From Streptomyces hundungensis (GTDB lineage: Bacteria; Actinomycetota; Actinomycetes; Streptomycetales; Streptomycetaceae): a stretch of 64,000 nucleotides of DNA. The translations under genes were made by a program, and so were the position numbers. The notes beneath the pieces were generated by a model that worked only from the letters and a program-made list of their open reading frames with translations, made no database searches and was not told the DNA's origin. The stretch covers positions 5,580,001 to 5,644,000 of the forward strand of contig NZ_CP032698.1 of the NCBI RefSeq assembly GCF_003627815.1, given 5' to 3'. Shown here in pieces: positions 6,942 through 17,619 of this stretch. Position 1 is the first letter of the stretch, and the number at the start of each line of letters is the position of its first letter.

Positions 6942-7299
6942 CGGAAATGGGGCCTCGGGTGGCCCGGAGGCCGCGGCGGCGAGGGCTTGGGTCCGGGACG
7001 GGTCCCGGGCCGATGACCTTGCCGGGGACAAGGATAGGGCTCCTGTCACCTCGTCCCGGTTGCTTCACCTGCGTGGCACGATGTGGAGGTTCGGTGAAGC
7101 GAACCGATAATCGCAGGCAGGTGCGAATCGTGCAGCGCTTTTGACGCTCGCGGCGCAGGGTGTTGTGCACTCGTTATGCCTGCGTCCCACTCGTCCCATG
7201 TGCCCCATCTGTCCGTTCGGCGCGTCTCGGTGGCCTATGGACGCGCGCGGAAGTAGCCATACGCTTCAAAAAGCCGCCAAAATTGGGCATTCTTCGCAT
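6942..7299. other. Intergenic region between tRNA-Arg and dynA
   Basis: About 360 bp lack a convincing gene. It must contain the tRNA promoter (reading left) and the dynA promoter (reading right), though I cannot assign clear -35/-10 boxes. A small inverted repeat GGTTCG-GTGAAG-CGAACC lies at 7088-7105, followed by GATAAT at 7106, which could be a -10 box of a rightward promoter. Confidence 0.4.
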
Positions 7300-8916
7300 G
7301 TGGTGACCTTGGACGTACGGCCTCAGCTCATCGACGCACTCTCCGCCCTGCGCGACAGTGTCGCCGCCGTGCGCCTCCCCCTGCCCCTGCCGGGCGCGCC
7401 ACGCGCCCGGCAGACGCGCAGCGAGCTGCTCGCACAGCTCGACGACTATCTGCTGCCCCGACTGCGAGATCCGCAGGCCCCGCTGCTCGCCGTCATCGGC
7501 GGATCCACCGGCGCCGGCAAGTCCACGCTCGTCAACTCCCTTGTGGGGCGCCGGGTCAGCGAGGCCGGAGTGCTGCGCCCCACCACGCGTACGCCCGTAC
7601 TCGTGTGCCACCCCGACGACCGCGAGTGGTTCTCCGGCCCCCGGGTGCTGCCCGAACTCACCCGCGTATGGCTGCCGCAACAGCACGAGGACGCCGAGGG
7701 CGTCGACCTGTCCGGCGGGGACGACGAGGGGGCCGTCCGGGTCGAGACCGCCACCACGCTGCCGCGCGGACTCGCCCTCCTCGACGCCCCGGACATCGAC
7801 TCGCTGGTGGTCAGCAACCGCATCCTGGCCGCCGAACTGATCTGCGCCGCCGACGTCTGGGTCATGGTCACCACCGCATCCCGGTACGCCGACGCGGTGC
7901 CCTGGCATCTGCTGCGTACCGCCAAGGAGTACGACGCGACGCTGGTCACCGTGCTCGACCGGGTGCCGCACCAGGTGCTGGCCGAAGTGTCGCGGCAGTA
8001 CGGGGCGTTGCTGACCCGGGCCGGGCTCGGGGACGTGCCCCGGTTCACCGTGCCCGAACTGCCCGAGTCCGCGGGCGCCTCGCACGGGCTGCTGCCCTCC
8101 ACCGCCGTCGCCGCCCTGCGCACCTGGCTCACCCACCGCAGCCAGGACCCGGCCGCCCGCCAGCAGGCCGTCGCCCGGACCGCGTCCGGCGCGATCGAGT
8201 CGCTCAACGCGCGGATGCCGGAACTGGCTTCGGCGGTCGCCGCGCAGTACGCCGCCGCGGTACGCCTCACCGCCGCCGTCGAGGACGCGTACGCCCAGGA
8301 GGGCGACCGGGTGCGGCGGCGCCTGCGGGCCGGCGAGGTGCTCGCCGGGGACGCGCTCACCCGCTGGCGCGCCCACCCGGGCGGCGGCGCCTCGGCGGGT
8401 GAACTCCTCGACGCGCTCGTGGAGAGCCTCGCCGAACTGTTGCGGTGCGCGGCCGCCGCCGCCGACGAGCGGGTCAGGGACGCCTGGGCGCGCGAACCGG
8501 CGGCGCAGGTATTCGCCGAGGGCGTACGCCACGAGGACCCCGAGGACCGCATCGGGCTCGCCGTACGGCGCTGGCGGCGGGTCCTGGAGGAGCTGGCCGA
8601 GGAGGAGGTGCGGGAGATGGAGCGCTCGCTCGCGCCCGACCCCGAGACCGTGGCCGCGCTGCTGGCCGCCGCGCTGCTCGGCGGGCGCCGGGCCCGCCGG
8701 GCGGGCGAGCGGCTCGCCGAGCGGATCGGCGCCCACGGCGCGCTGCGGCTGCGCGACAAGGGCGGCGAACTCGTCGCCACCTACATCGACCAGGTGCTCG
8801 GCGCCGAACGCGAACGGCGGCTCGCGCCGCTGGACGCCCTGGAGGTGACGCCCGAGCCGCAGGCCGGGCTGATCGCCGCACTGTCCGTGGTGCAGAAGGA
8901 GAGGAAAGCGGCATGA
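7300..8916 (+). CDS. dynA: Dynamin-like GTPase DynA, soluble partner
   Basis: This 538-residue GTPase has Walker [11 protein letters not shown] at about 68-76 and switch-like motif LLDAPDIDS. The remainder is long and helical with no membrane segment. It is followed, with a 4-bp ATGA overlap, by a second GTPase that does have membrane segments. This matches the Streptomyces DynA-DynB pair, which stabilises FtsZ rings in sporulation septa; the assignment rests on this layout. The start is taken as GTG 7300 (or 7303), where the conserved-looking VTLDVRPQL begins. The frame is open further upstream, but that part looks non-coding. The adjacent ssbB-like gene fits a sporulation cell-division and chromosome-handling cluster. 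Confidence 0.78.
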   Translation: MVTLDVRPQLIDALSALRDSVAAVRLPLPLPGAPRARQTRSELLAQLDDYLLPRLRDPQAPLLAVIGGSTGAGKSTLVNSLVGRRVSEAGVLRPTTRTPVLVCHPDDREWFSGPRVLPELTRVWLPQQHEDAEGVDLSGGDDEGAVRVETATTLPRGLALLDAPDIDSLVVSNRILAAELICAADVWVMVTTASRYADAVPWHLLRTAKEYDATLVTVLDRVPHQVLAEVSRQYGALLTRAGLGDVPRFTVPELPESAGASHGLLPSTAVAALRTWLTHRSQDPAARQQAVARTASGAIESLNARMPELASAVAAQYAAAVRLTAAVEDAYAQEGDRVRRRLRAGEVLAGDALTRWRAHPGGGASAGELLDALVESLAELLRCAAAAADERVRDAWAREPAAQVFAEGVRHEDPEDRIGLAVRRWRRVLEELAEEEVREMERSLAPDPETVAALLAAALLGGRRARRAGERLAERIGAHGALRLRDKGGELVATYIDQVLGAERERRLAPLDALEVTPEPQAGLIAALSVVQKERKAA

Positions 8917-10631
8917 CGCAGGAGGCCGAGGACCGCTGGGCCGACGGGCTGATCGCACGGCGCGCCGCCGAGCCCGGCGAGATGACGACCACCGCCCTGG
9001 AGGGCGAGGAGGCACAGGACGTCGCGTTCGAGCCCATCGGCGGCCCGTACATCGGCGCGGTACGGGGACGCCTTGACGCGCTGCGCGAACTGGTCGGCCT
9101 CTCCCGCACCCGGCTCGACGCCGAGGCGCTCGCCGAGGCCGGCCGGGTGCTCGACGAGGCGTCCGCGCGCCAGCGCCTGTCCGCGCGGCACACCGTCGTC
9201 GCCATCGCGGGCGCCACCGGAAGCGGCAAGTCCACGCTCTTCAACTCCCTTGCCAGGAGCCAGATTTCGGACACCGGGCTGCGCCGCCCGACCACCGGTT
9301 CCCCCATCGCGTGCAGTTGGACCGACGGCGCCGCCGGGCTGCTCGACCGGCTCGGCATCCCCGGCCGGCTGCGCCGCAGGCCCCTCGACGGCGCGGGCGG
9401 CGACCTGGAGGGCCTGGTCCTGGTCGACCTGCCCGACCTGGACTCGGCGGTCGTCTCGCACCGGCACGCCGCCGACCGGGTGCTCGCCCTGGTCGACGCG
9501 ATCGTGTGGGTCGTGGACCCCGAGAAGTACGCCGACGCCGTACTCCACGAGCGCTATCTGCGGCCCCTGGCCGGGCACGCCGAGGTCAGCTTCGTCGTGC
9601 TCAACCAGGTGGACCGGCTGCCCGGAGACGCCGCCGACCAGGTGCTCGACGATCTGCGCCGGCTCCTCGACGAGGACGGCATGGCGCTCGGCGAACACGG
9701 CGAACCCGGCGCCTCGGTGCTGGCCCTGTCCGCACTGACCGGCCAGGGCGTGGGTGAACTCCGCGAACAGCTCGGCCGGTTCGTGCGGGAGCGCGGCGCC
9801 GCCGCCCGCCGCCTCGCCGCCGACGTGGACGCGGCCGCCGCCGACCTGCGTCCGCTGTACGTGGCCGACGGCCACCCCGGGCTCGGCGAACGGGCCCGCA
9901 GGGACTTCGGTGACCGCCTCGCCACGGCGGTCGGCGCCTCGGCCGCCGGGGAGGCCGCCGAACGCGAGTGGCGGCGCAACGCCCAGCGCGCCTGCGGCAC
10001 ACCGTGGCTGCGGCTGTGGCGCTGGTACGACCGGATCCGCGTCCCCGCCGTGCAGCGGCCCCGCTCCGGCACCAAGGCCGAGGAGCAGGTCACCGCCCGC
10101 CAGCACGTGGAGCAGGCGGTCCGCACGGTCGCCGGGGAGGCCGCGGCCGGGCTGCCCGCGCCCTGGGCGCAGGCCGTGCGTGAGGCGGCGGTACGGGGCG
10201 CCGAAGGGCTTCCCGAGGCGCTGGACGAGCTCGCGGTACGGGAGGAACGGGAGCGGGGCACCTCGCCCCGGCCTCCGTGGTGGCCGGCCGCCGTGCTGGC
10301 CCAGATGGTCATGACGGCCGTCCAGGTCGTGGGCGGGCTGTGGCTGGTGGGCCAGATCGTCGGGGTGCTCACCCCCGGACTGATCGTCCCCGCGCTCGTG
10401 ATGCTGGGCGGCATCGTGGGCGGCCCGCTGATCGAGTGGGCGTGCGCGGTGGCGGCACGCGGCCCCGGGCGGCGCTACGGGCAGGAGGCCGAACGCAGAC
10501 TCCGCGAGGCGGCGGCGGCCTGCGGCAGGGCCAGGGTCCTGGACCCGGTCGCGGCCGAACTGCTGCGGTACCGCGAGGTGCGCGAGCAGTACGCGGCGGT
10601 GGTGGGGGCCGGGGTGCTCACGCAAGGGTGA
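8913..10631 (+). CDS. dynB: Dynamin-like GTPase DynB, membrane partner
   Basis: This 572-residue protein has a GTPase domain with Walker [10 protein letters not shown] at about 100-108, a G3-like [10 protein letters not shown], and NQVD in place of NKxD as guanine-specificity motif. Near the C-terminus two hydrophobic segments (around [19 protein letters not shown] and [18 protein letters not shown]) predict a membrane hairpin. This is the feature that separates DynB from soluble DynA in Streptomyces. The start overlaps the dynA stop. It is generally annotated as a YfjP-like GTPase. By analogy it anchors the dynamin complex at the septal membrane. Confidence 0.8.
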   Translation: MTQEAEDRWADGLIARRAAEPGEMTTTALEGEEAQDVAFEPIGGPYIGAVRGRLDALRELVGLSRTRLDAEALAEAGRVLDEASARQRLSARHTVVAIAGATGSGKSTLFNSLARSQISDTGLRRPTTGSPIACSWTDGAAGLLDRLGIPGRLRRRPLDGAGGDLEGLVLVDLPDLDSAVVSHRHAADRVLALVDAIVWVVDPEKYADAVLHERYLRPLAGHAEVSFVVLNQVDRLPGDAADQVLDDLRRLLDEDGMALGEHGEPGASVLALSALTGQGVGELREQLGRFVRERGAAARRLAADVDAAAADLRPLYVADGHPGLGERARRDFGDRLATAVGASAAGEAAEREWRRNAQRACGTPWLRLWRWYDRIRVPAVQRPRSGTKAEEQVTARQHVEQAVRTVAGEAAAGLPAPWAQAVREAAVRGAEGLPEALDELAVREERERGTSPRPPWWPAAVLAQMVMTAVQVVGGLWLVGQIVGVLTPGLIVPALVMLGGIVGGPLIEWACAVAARGPGRRYGQEAERRLREAAAACGRARVLDPVAAELLRYREVREQYAAVVGAGVLTQG

Positions 10632-10828
10632 ACGGGTTTTCCACAACGGGACGGTGATCCACAGGCCCCGGCACGTACTCCCCGTCCGGTCCAGCATGGA
10701 GATCGACAGCGCAAGGGTTCGATCGACGGCTGGACCGGGCGGGGCTTTTCTCTGCCGCGCTCCGGGCCGACGGGGCCGGAGGTCCTGCGCCGCCGAAGGG
10801 TCAAGAGGCATACGGAGTACGGGGGTTG

Positions 10829-11392
10829 ATGTCGGTGAACGAGACGATGGTGACGCTGGTCGGCAATGTGGCCACGCAGGTGGAGTGGCGGGAGAGCGCG
10901 ACGGGAGGGGTCGCGCGGTTCCGGCTCGCGGTGACCGCGCGCCGCTTCGACCGGGAGAAGCAGGCCTGGGTAGACGGGGCCACCAGCTTCTACACGGTGT
11001 GGGCGGCGCGAGCCCTCGGAATGAACCTGACCGGCTCGGTCGCCATCGGGGAACCGGTCGTGGTGCACGGCCGGTTGAAGGTCCGGGACGAGGAACGGCC
11101 GGACGGGCCGCGCCGGTTCTCGGCGGACGTCGACGCGGTGGCGATCGGGCACGACATGTCGCGGGGGACCACCGCGTTCCGGCGGGTGTTCAAGGGGGAG
11201 GCGACCCCGGTGGAACGGGCCGGAGCCCAGGGGAAGGAGGGGCCGGCGCCGAACTGGAACACGGCGTCGCCACCCGCGTCCGCACCGGCTCCGAGCGACG
11301 CGGCCGGCGCTGTTTCGGCCACGGGCTCCCCGGCGGTGGTATGGGAATCGGCCACCGGCACGGCCGAAAAGGCGGCGCCGATGGGCGTATAA
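10829..11392 (+). CDS. ssbB: Single-stranded DNA-binding protein paralog SsbB
   Basis: This 187-residue protein has an N-terminal OB fold (NETMVTLVGNVATQVEWRES, SFYTVWAARALGMNLTGSV, VHGRLKVRDE). The C-terminal half is Ala/Pro/Ser-rich. It lacks the acidic DDDxPF tip that normal SSB, and the element's SSB at 460, use to recruit partners. This is characteristic of the Streptomyces SsbB paralog linked to chromosome segregation in sporulation. An ATG at 10829 is preferred over the TTG at 10826. It lies about 200 bp after dynB, probably with its own promoter. Confidence 0.82.
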   Translation: MSVNETMVTLVGNVATQVEWRESATGGVARFRLAVTARRFDREKQAWVDGATSFYTVWAARALGMNLTGSVAIGEPVVVHGRLKVRDEERPDGPRRFSADVDAVAIGHDMSRGTTAFRRVFKGEATPVERAGAQGKEGPAPNWNTASPPASAPAPSDAAGAVSATGSPAVVWESATGTAEKAAPMGV

Positions 11393-11736
11393 CCGGCTCC
11401 GATGGGCGTAGAGGAGACGGCACTTGGGGGAGAGCGGCGGGGAGGGGGCGGGAGAGGGGGCAGGGGGCGGCGGTTGGGCGAGCACGGCTCGAGTCCTGAA
11501 ACTCCCCCTCTGTCCCGGGGATTTGTCGATAAGCCCAGCCCGTACACGTGTTTCGGGATAACGATTCCGAATCGGAATGGTTATCTGATGGCATCACCAC
11601 GGATCGTCGACTTCCGTATCCCTAGGATTCCCGCGTACTCACGGGGCACTTGAGTCTGCCGGCGAGGCACTTCCCCACGCGCACCACGGGTGCACGCGCA
11701 CCACATGCGAAAGCGCCTCGCCCGAAGGGGAATTCT
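11393..11736. other. Intergenic region upstream of the thioester surface protein
   Basis: About 340 bp lie between ssbB and the surface-protein gene. The first half is a purine-rich G tract. The second half holds a 29-bp near-perfect palindrome at 11557-11585 (listed separately) and the GAAGGGG ribosome site at about 11724-11730. No short gene is convincing here. Confidence 0.5.
11557..11585. promoter_or_regulatory. 29-bp palindrome, probable operator
   Basis: Left arm GATAACGATTCCGA, single central A, and right arm TCGGAATGGTTATC give a dyad with one mismatch in 14 bp. It is AT-richer than its surroundings and lies about 150 bp before the surface-protein start, so it probably binds a dimeric regulator at or near the promoter. 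Confidence 0.6.
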
Positions 11737-13143
11737 GTGTTTTCAGCCGTTCACGGGCCGTGCGCCCGCAAGCGGGGTGCTCTGCGCCTCGCCACCGCCG
11801 CAGCCGTCACCGGACTTGTCGCCGCGGGTGCGATAGCCGGGGCGGGCGGGGCGTTCGCGGACACGCCCGACCAGCAGGGCCTGGGCGGCGCGACCGCCAC
11901 CATCCAGGGCCTGGAGCCCGGCTCGTACGCCGACGCGGTCGTCCAGGACGACGACGGCGAGAAGAACGTCTCGGCCGGTCTGTTCCGGATGAACGTCGAC
12001 GGCGGCGGCACGCTCCGCACGTACTGCATCGACATCCACAACCCCACACAGCGCGAGGCGAAGTACCGCGAGACGCCGTGGAGCGGCACCTCGCTGGCGA
12101 ACAACGCCAACGCCGGCAAGATCCGTTGGATCCTGGAGCACTCCTACCCACAGAAGAACGACCTCGCCGGGCTGGCCCAGGCCGCGGGCATCGAGGGCAA
12201 GCTCAACAACGCGGAGGCCGCCGCGGCCACCCAGGTCGCCATCTGGCGCTACTCGGACAACGCCAAGGTCACGGTCAAGGACGAAGCCGGCGAGAAGCTG
12301 TCCGAGTGGCTGTACACCAGTGCGCAGGCCGCCGAGGAGCCCAAGGCCTCGCTGACCCTGGACGGCGCTTCGGTGGCGGGCAAGGCCGGTCAGAAGCTCG
12401 GTCCGGTCACCGTGCACACCAACGCCGACAAGGTCACGGTCACCCCGTCCGAGGAGCTCAAGGCCGCCGGCGTCAAGGTCGTGGACAAGACCGGTAAGGC
12501 CGCGAACTCGGCCGTCAACAACAGCCAGCTCTTCTTCGACGCCCCGGTGGGTGCCCAGCAGGGAGACGGCGCGCTGCGTCTCTCGGCCACCACCCAGGTG
12601 CCGGTCGGCCGCGCCTTCGCCAGTGACTCCAAGAGCCAGACGCAGATCCTGGCCGGCTCCAGCGACTCGACGGTCAACGCCGAGGCCAAGGTGACCTGGG
12701 CCAAGCAGGGCGCCATCCCGGCCGTGACGGTCAAGAAGGACTGCGCCAAGGGCGGCGTGGACATCACCGTCACCAACAAGGGCGACAAGCCGTACCCGGT
12801 GACCGTCGGCGGCAGGACGGTCGCCACGGTCCCCGCCGGGGCCTCGAAGACCGTGTTGTTCCCGGTCGCGGAGGACGCGAAGTACGACTTCACCATCGCG
12901 GGCCGGCACTTCTCCGGCACCCTCGACTGCAAGACCGCCGGTGCGGGCACCCCCACCCCGTCCTCGAAGCCCAGCCCCGCCTCGGCAGGTGGCAGCTCGA
13001 CCGGGATCAAGGGCGGCACCGACCTCGCCGAGACCGGCAGCTCCAGCGCCACTCCGATGATCGCCGGCGCGGCGATCGTGCTGGTGCTGCTCGGCGGCGG
13101 CACGGTCTTCTTCCTCCGCAAGAAGAACACGGCGGGCCGCTGA
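11737..13143 (+). CDS. Thioester-forming LAETG-anchored surface protein
   Basis: This 468-residue exported protein starts at GTG 11737 (GAAGGGG at -7). A signal peptide (RKRGALRLATAAAVTGLVAA, ending near AFADTP) precedes a TQXA-type thioester domain. Cys97 in TYCID and Gln166 in ATQVAIW are the pair that forms an internal thioester. The middle is repetitive beta-rich sequence. The end carries a Pro/Ser linker, the sortase motif LAETG at 430-434, a membrane helix and a KK-containing tail. Such proteins are attached to peptidoglycan by class E sortase, and in other Gram-positive bacteria the thioester bonds covalently to host or environmental targets. No sortase gene lies nearby. The upstream palindrome suggests controlled expression. 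Confidence 0.88.
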   Translation: MFSAVHGPCARKRGALRLATAAAVTGLVAAGAIAGAGGAFADTPDQQGLGGATATIQGLEPGSYADAVVQDDDGEKNVSAGLFRMNVDGGGTLRTYCIDIHNPTQREAKYRETPWSGTSLANNANAGKIRWILEHSYPQKNDLAGLAQAAGIEGKLNNAEAAAATQVAIWRYSDNAKVTVKDEAGEKLSEWLYTSAQAAEEPKASLTLDGASVAGKAGQKLGPVTVHTNADKVTVTPSEELKAAGVKVVDKTGKAANSAVNNSQLFFDAPVGAQQGDGALRLSATTQVPVGRAFASDSKSQTQILAGSSDSTVNAEAKVTWAKQGAIPAVTVKKDCAKGGVDITVTNKGDKPYPVTVGGRTVATVPAGASKTVLFPVAEDAKYDFTIAGRHFSGTLDCKTAGAGTPTPSSKPSPASAGGSSTGIKGGTDLAETGSSSATPMIAGAAIVLVLLGGGTVFFLRKKNTAGR

Positions 13144-13192
13144 CCGGGCCCGGCACCGCTGAGTGAGCTCACCGTGAGCAGTGAGTGACAGA

Positions 13193-13230
13193 CGCCGGCC
13201 CCGGTACGCACCCGCGTACCGGGGCCGGCG
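13193..13230 (+). terminator. Strong hairpin terminator
   Basis: A 17-bp perfect stem (CGCCGGCCCCGGTACGC and complement) with loop ACCC lies 49 bp after the surface-protein stop. It has no U-run, typical for Streptomyces terminators, and isolates this gene from ettA. Confidence 0.85.
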
Positions 13231-13400
13231 CCCGTTCACGCCGAACCGGTACGCGAGCCGCCCGCGACCCGGCACGCGACCAGCACCGGAGCGCCGCGGG
13301 AGGGCCTGGGAGGCCATACCCGTTTCCCCCGGGGGGTGGCCTTCAGGCAAGATGGGGTGTATCTGCCCACAGCCCGATTCACACTGCCGGACGGTTTCTC

Positions 13401-15065
<1,665 letters not shown>

Positions 15066-15071
15066 TCGTCC

Positions 15072-15521
15072 GTGACCCGCCACATCTACCGCTGCCCGCT
15101 CCGCTGGTCGGACATGGATGCCTTCGGGCACGTCAACAACGCGGTCTTCGTCCGGTACCTGGAGGAAGCCCGCATCGACTTCATGTTCCGGCTGGCGCCG
15201 GGCGACGGGTCGCCCTCGTTCAAGGGCGGGTCCGTCGTGGCCCGCCACGAGATCGACTACAAGCGGCCCCTGGTGCACCGGCACGAGCCGGTCATCATCG
15301 AGTCGTGGGTGACCAGGATCGGGGCGGCGTCACTGACCATCGCCTACGAGGTCAAGGAGCCGGGCGAAGGGGGCCTCGTGTACGTCCGGGCCTCCACCGT
15401 CGTGGTGCCCTACGACCTCGCCGAGGGGCGGCCCCGGCGGATCACCGCCGAGGAGAAGTCCTTCCTGCGGGAGTACCTCGACGACGGCTCGCGCGCCGGG
15501 CAGGAGCGGGCGGCGGCGTGA
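15072..15521 (+). CDS. Acyl-CoA thioesterase, hotdog fold (4HBT family)
   Basis: This 149-residue single-hotdog protein contains the family signature RWSDMDAFGHVNNAVFVRYL near the N-terminus, with the catalytic Asp in SDMD, and the later HEIDYKRPL. It hydrolyses acyl-CoA thioesters; the substrate is not predictable. It starts with GTG 6 bp after ettA, and this pairing is common in Streptomyces. Confidence 0.88.
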   Translation: MTRHIYRCPLRWSDMDAFGHVNNAVFVRYLEEARIDFMFRLAPGDGSPSFKGGSVVARHEIDYKRPLVHRHEPVIIESWVTRIGAASLTIAYEVKEPGEGGLVYVRASTVVVPYDLAEGRPRRITAEEKSFLREYLDDGSRAGQERAAA

Positions 15522-15531
15522 GCGGTGTGCG

Positions 15532-15603
15532 GTGGGGCGCGGGCCTCGGGGAGGCGGCCGACGTGTGTGTCGTGCCGTGGGGCGCGGGCCTCGGGGAGGC
15601 GGC
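15532..15603 (+). repeat. 27-bp direct repeat between genes
   Basis: An identical 27-bp G-rich unit lies at 15532-15558 and 15577-15603, 45 bp apart. The second copy runs into the GTG start of the next gene. It is probably a local duplication that shaped this leader. Confidence 0.75.
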
Positions 15604-16389
15604 GTGAGTCTCGTGTTGCGGTTCGAGGACGGCGGGGAAGCGGCGGATCTCGGCGCGTTTCTGGGGCGCCTGATCCACTACGACCGGGCCGCCGCGGTTC
15701 GCCTCCAGGCGGGCGGCGGGGCGCTCGGCGTCTTCGGCCGGCCGCCGTCCTTCGAGGTCCTCGCGATCCGTACGGCGCGGCTCGGCGACGACGCCCTCGC
15801 TCTGGACGTGACCGTCTCCGCCGGTGAACTCCTCGAATCCATCGACGAGTCGGCCGCCACGGCGCGGGTTCCGGCGGCGGTCACCGGTCCGCCTTGGGCC
15901 GGGGTCCTTCCGCCGCGCGGCGGCTGGGAGCCGGTGCCGGGGCTGCCCGAACCCGAGCGGATGCGGGAGGTCGTCGCGGCGGCCGTCGCGGAATTCCGGG
16001 GGCGGGACGAGGCGTTGCCCGCGGGGGCGCGTACGCGGGGGGAGCGGGAGCGGATCGGGCACGAGATCTGGTCCCGGACGCTCGGGACGACCGAGCTTCC
16101 CCTTCGGGCCGTGCATGCGGCGCAGGCGCTCGGGTTTTTGCGGCCGGTGCGGGTGCTTGTGTCGGGGGGGTCGCCTGTTCCCGAGGCGGTGGCGTTGTTT
16201 GCCTCCGGGCCGTGGTTGCGGCTGCGTACGCCGTACGGGTCTGTTGTGTTGCGGCGGGGTGGGGTGGGGGGTTGGGGGTCATGCCTGCGTAGCCCCTGCG
16301 GGGTGCTGGGGCGGGTTGTGTGCGGGGCGTTGCTGGTTTTGCGCAGTTCCCCGCGCCCCTTCAACCCGCTGTTGTCTGCGGGTAGTTGA
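15604..16389 (+). CDS. Hypothetical protein whose C-terminus runs into repeat DNA
   Basis: This 261-residue protein was not recognised. It begins with GTG at the end of the upstream direct repeat. The first about 215 residues look like a normal folded protein (LVLRFEDGGEAADLGAFLGRL, an Arg-rich helix GARTRGERERIGHEIW, then AVHAAQALGFLRPVRVL). The last about 40 residues (from GVGGWGS) are Cys/Ser/Pro/Arg-rich. They are encoded by a T/G-rich stretch and by the first unit of the 57-bp repeat array, where the stop TGA is finally met. The original stop codon seems to have been lost. It lies downstream of ettA and the thioesterase, likely in the same transcript. Confidence 0.6.
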   Translation: MSLVLRFEDGGEAADLGAFLGRLIHYDRAAAVRLQAGGGALGVFGRPPSFEVLAIRTARLGDDALALDVTVSAGELLESIDESAATARVPAAVTGPPWAGVLPPRGGWEPVPGLPEPERMREVVAAAVAEFRGRDEALPAGARTRGERERIGHEIWSRTLGTTELPLRAVHAAQALGFLRPVRVLVSGGSPVPEAVALFASGPWLRLRTPYGSVVLRRGGVGGWGSCLRSPCGVLGRVVCGALLVLRSSPRPFNPLLSAGS

Positions 16390-16646
16390 CGGTTCTCGCG
16401 CAGTTCCCCGCGCCCCTGATAGGCCCGCTTTCGTCTGCGGGTCGTGGTCGTTTCTTGCGCAGTTCCCCGCGCCCCTAAAACCCCCCGTTCGTCTGCGGAC
16501 CTTGGTCGCTTCTCGCGCCGTTCCCCGCGCCCCCAAAACCCCCTGTCGACCGCGGGTCGTGGTCGCTTCTCGCGCCGTTCCTCGCGCCCCCAAACCCCCG
16601 TCGTCTGCGGGTCGTGGTCGCTTCTCGCGCCGTTCCTCGCGCCCCT
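16341..16646. repeat. Array of six 57-bp repeats between convergent genes
   Basis: The core GCGCAGTTCCCCGCGCCCCT or a close variant starts at 16341, 16398, 16457, 16515, 16572 and 16627, a period of 55-59 bp. The spacer between cores is also conserved (GTCTGCGGGTCGTGGTCG type). The array fills the gap between the plus-strand hypothetical gene and the minus-strand ABC ATPase gene, both of which end here. Each core can fold with itself, so the array may act as a bidirectional transcription barrier. Confidence 0.85.
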
Positions 16647-16659
16647 AGGGGGTTGGCTC

Positions 16660-17619
16660 CTAGGGGGTTGGCTCTTGGGGGTGTTGGGTGTCTGGGTGGA
16701 TTTGGATGTGGTCGGGTTTCAGGGCCAGGGCCACTCGGTGTTCCATGTTCAGGGCGCGGGTGTATTCGGCGGGTAGTTGGAGGCGGCCGGCTCGGTCGAG
16801 CATGGCGTATTCGCGGGTGACCAGGGCTTCCTCGCCGGTCGTCGCGTCCACCTGGGTGCGGCGCAGGACCTCCGTCGAGGTGCGGCCGTCGCGGATGGCG
16901 ACCGTGCGGCGGACCTCGCTCGCCACCGCCTGGTCGTGGGTGACTATCACGATCGTCGTGCCCAGCTCCTCGTTGGCCGTGCGGAACGCCGCGAAGATCT
17001 GCTCGCCGGTCGCCGAGTCCAGCTCGCCCGTGGGCTCGTCGGCGAGCAGCACCGAAGGACTGTTGGCCAGGGCCACCGCGATCGCGACGCGCTGCTGCTC
17101 GCCGCCGGACAGCTGGTGCGGCCTGCGGTCGCGGCAGTGGGCGACGTCGAGCAGGGTGAGCAGTGAGTCGGCCCGCTCGGCCTTCTTGCGCTTGGGCTCG
17201 CGGCTGCCCAACTGCATGGGCAGCGCCACGTTCTGCACCGCCGTGAGGTAGGGCAGCAGATTGCGGGCGGTCTGCTGCCAGACGAAGCCCACCACGTCGC
17301 GGCGGTAGCCGAGACGGGCCTTGGCGTCCATGGCGAGCAGGTCGCGGCCCGCCACCCGCGCGGCCCCCGCCGTCGGCACGTCCAGGCCCGCCAGGATGTT
17401 CATCAGTGTCGACTTGCCGCTGCCCGACGCGCCGACCAGGGCCATCAACTCGCCCTCGGTGACCAGGAGATCGAGCCCCTGGAGGGCCTGGACCTCGACG
17501 CCGTCGGTGGTGAAGACGCGTACGAGGCGGTCGCAGGCGATCAGTGCGTCATGGCCGTAGGCGGGGCGATCCCGGTGGGCCGTGGCCCGGCGCTCCAGGT
17601 CTTCGAGAGAGGTGGTCAT
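16660..17619 (-). CDS. ABC transporter ATP-binding protein (MacB/LolD type)
   Basis: This 319-residue ATPase has Walker A GASGSGKST at about 63-71, Q-loop VWQQTARNLLPYLT, signature LSGGEQQR, Walker B VLLADEPTGELD and H-loop THDQ. It belongs to the MacB/LolD class that drives FtsX-type permeases. After the ABC domain it has a tail of about 60 residues (REYAMLDRAGRLQLPAEYT), longer than usual. The ATG at 17619 has AGGAGA at -8, and the gene overlaps the upstream permease stop by 4 bp. It powers the two permeases encoded upstream. The substrate is unknown; lipoproteins or peptides are typical for the class. Confidence 0.9.
   Translation of the reverse strand: MTTSLEDLERRATAHRDRPAYGHDALIACDRLVRVFTTDGVEVQALQGLDLLVTEGELMALVGASGSGKSTLMNILAGLDVPTAGAARVAGRDLLAMDAKARLGYRRDVVGFVWQQTARNLLPYLTAVQNVALPMQLGSREPKRKKAERADSLLTLLDVAHCRDRRPHQLSGGEQQRVAIAVALANSPSVLLADEPTGELDSATGEQIFAAFRTANEELGTTIVIVTHDQAVASEVRRTVAIRDGRTSTEVLRRTQVDATTGEEALVTREYAMLDRAGRLQLPAEYTRALNMEHRVALALKPDHIQIHPDTQHPQEPTP

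Noticed and set aside
6950..7290. A second tRNA or small RNA downstream of tRNA-Arg
   Set aside because: No cloverleaf could be drawn; only a short GGTTCG/CGAACC hairpin is present.
7141..7299. N-terminal extension of DynA by about 50 residues
   Set aside because: Cys/Pro/Ser-rich sequence without family features and no ribosome site; the recognisable start is at GTG 7300/7303.
10640..10672. TTTTCCACA and TGATCCACA as DnaA boxes before ssbB
   Set aside because: Only two imperfect matches, no AT-rich unwinding region, and oriC genes are absent.
16341..16646. CRISPR-like look of regularly spaced 20-bp cores
   Set aside because: The spacers are themselves similar to each other, the whole 57-bp unit repeats, and there are no cas genes.
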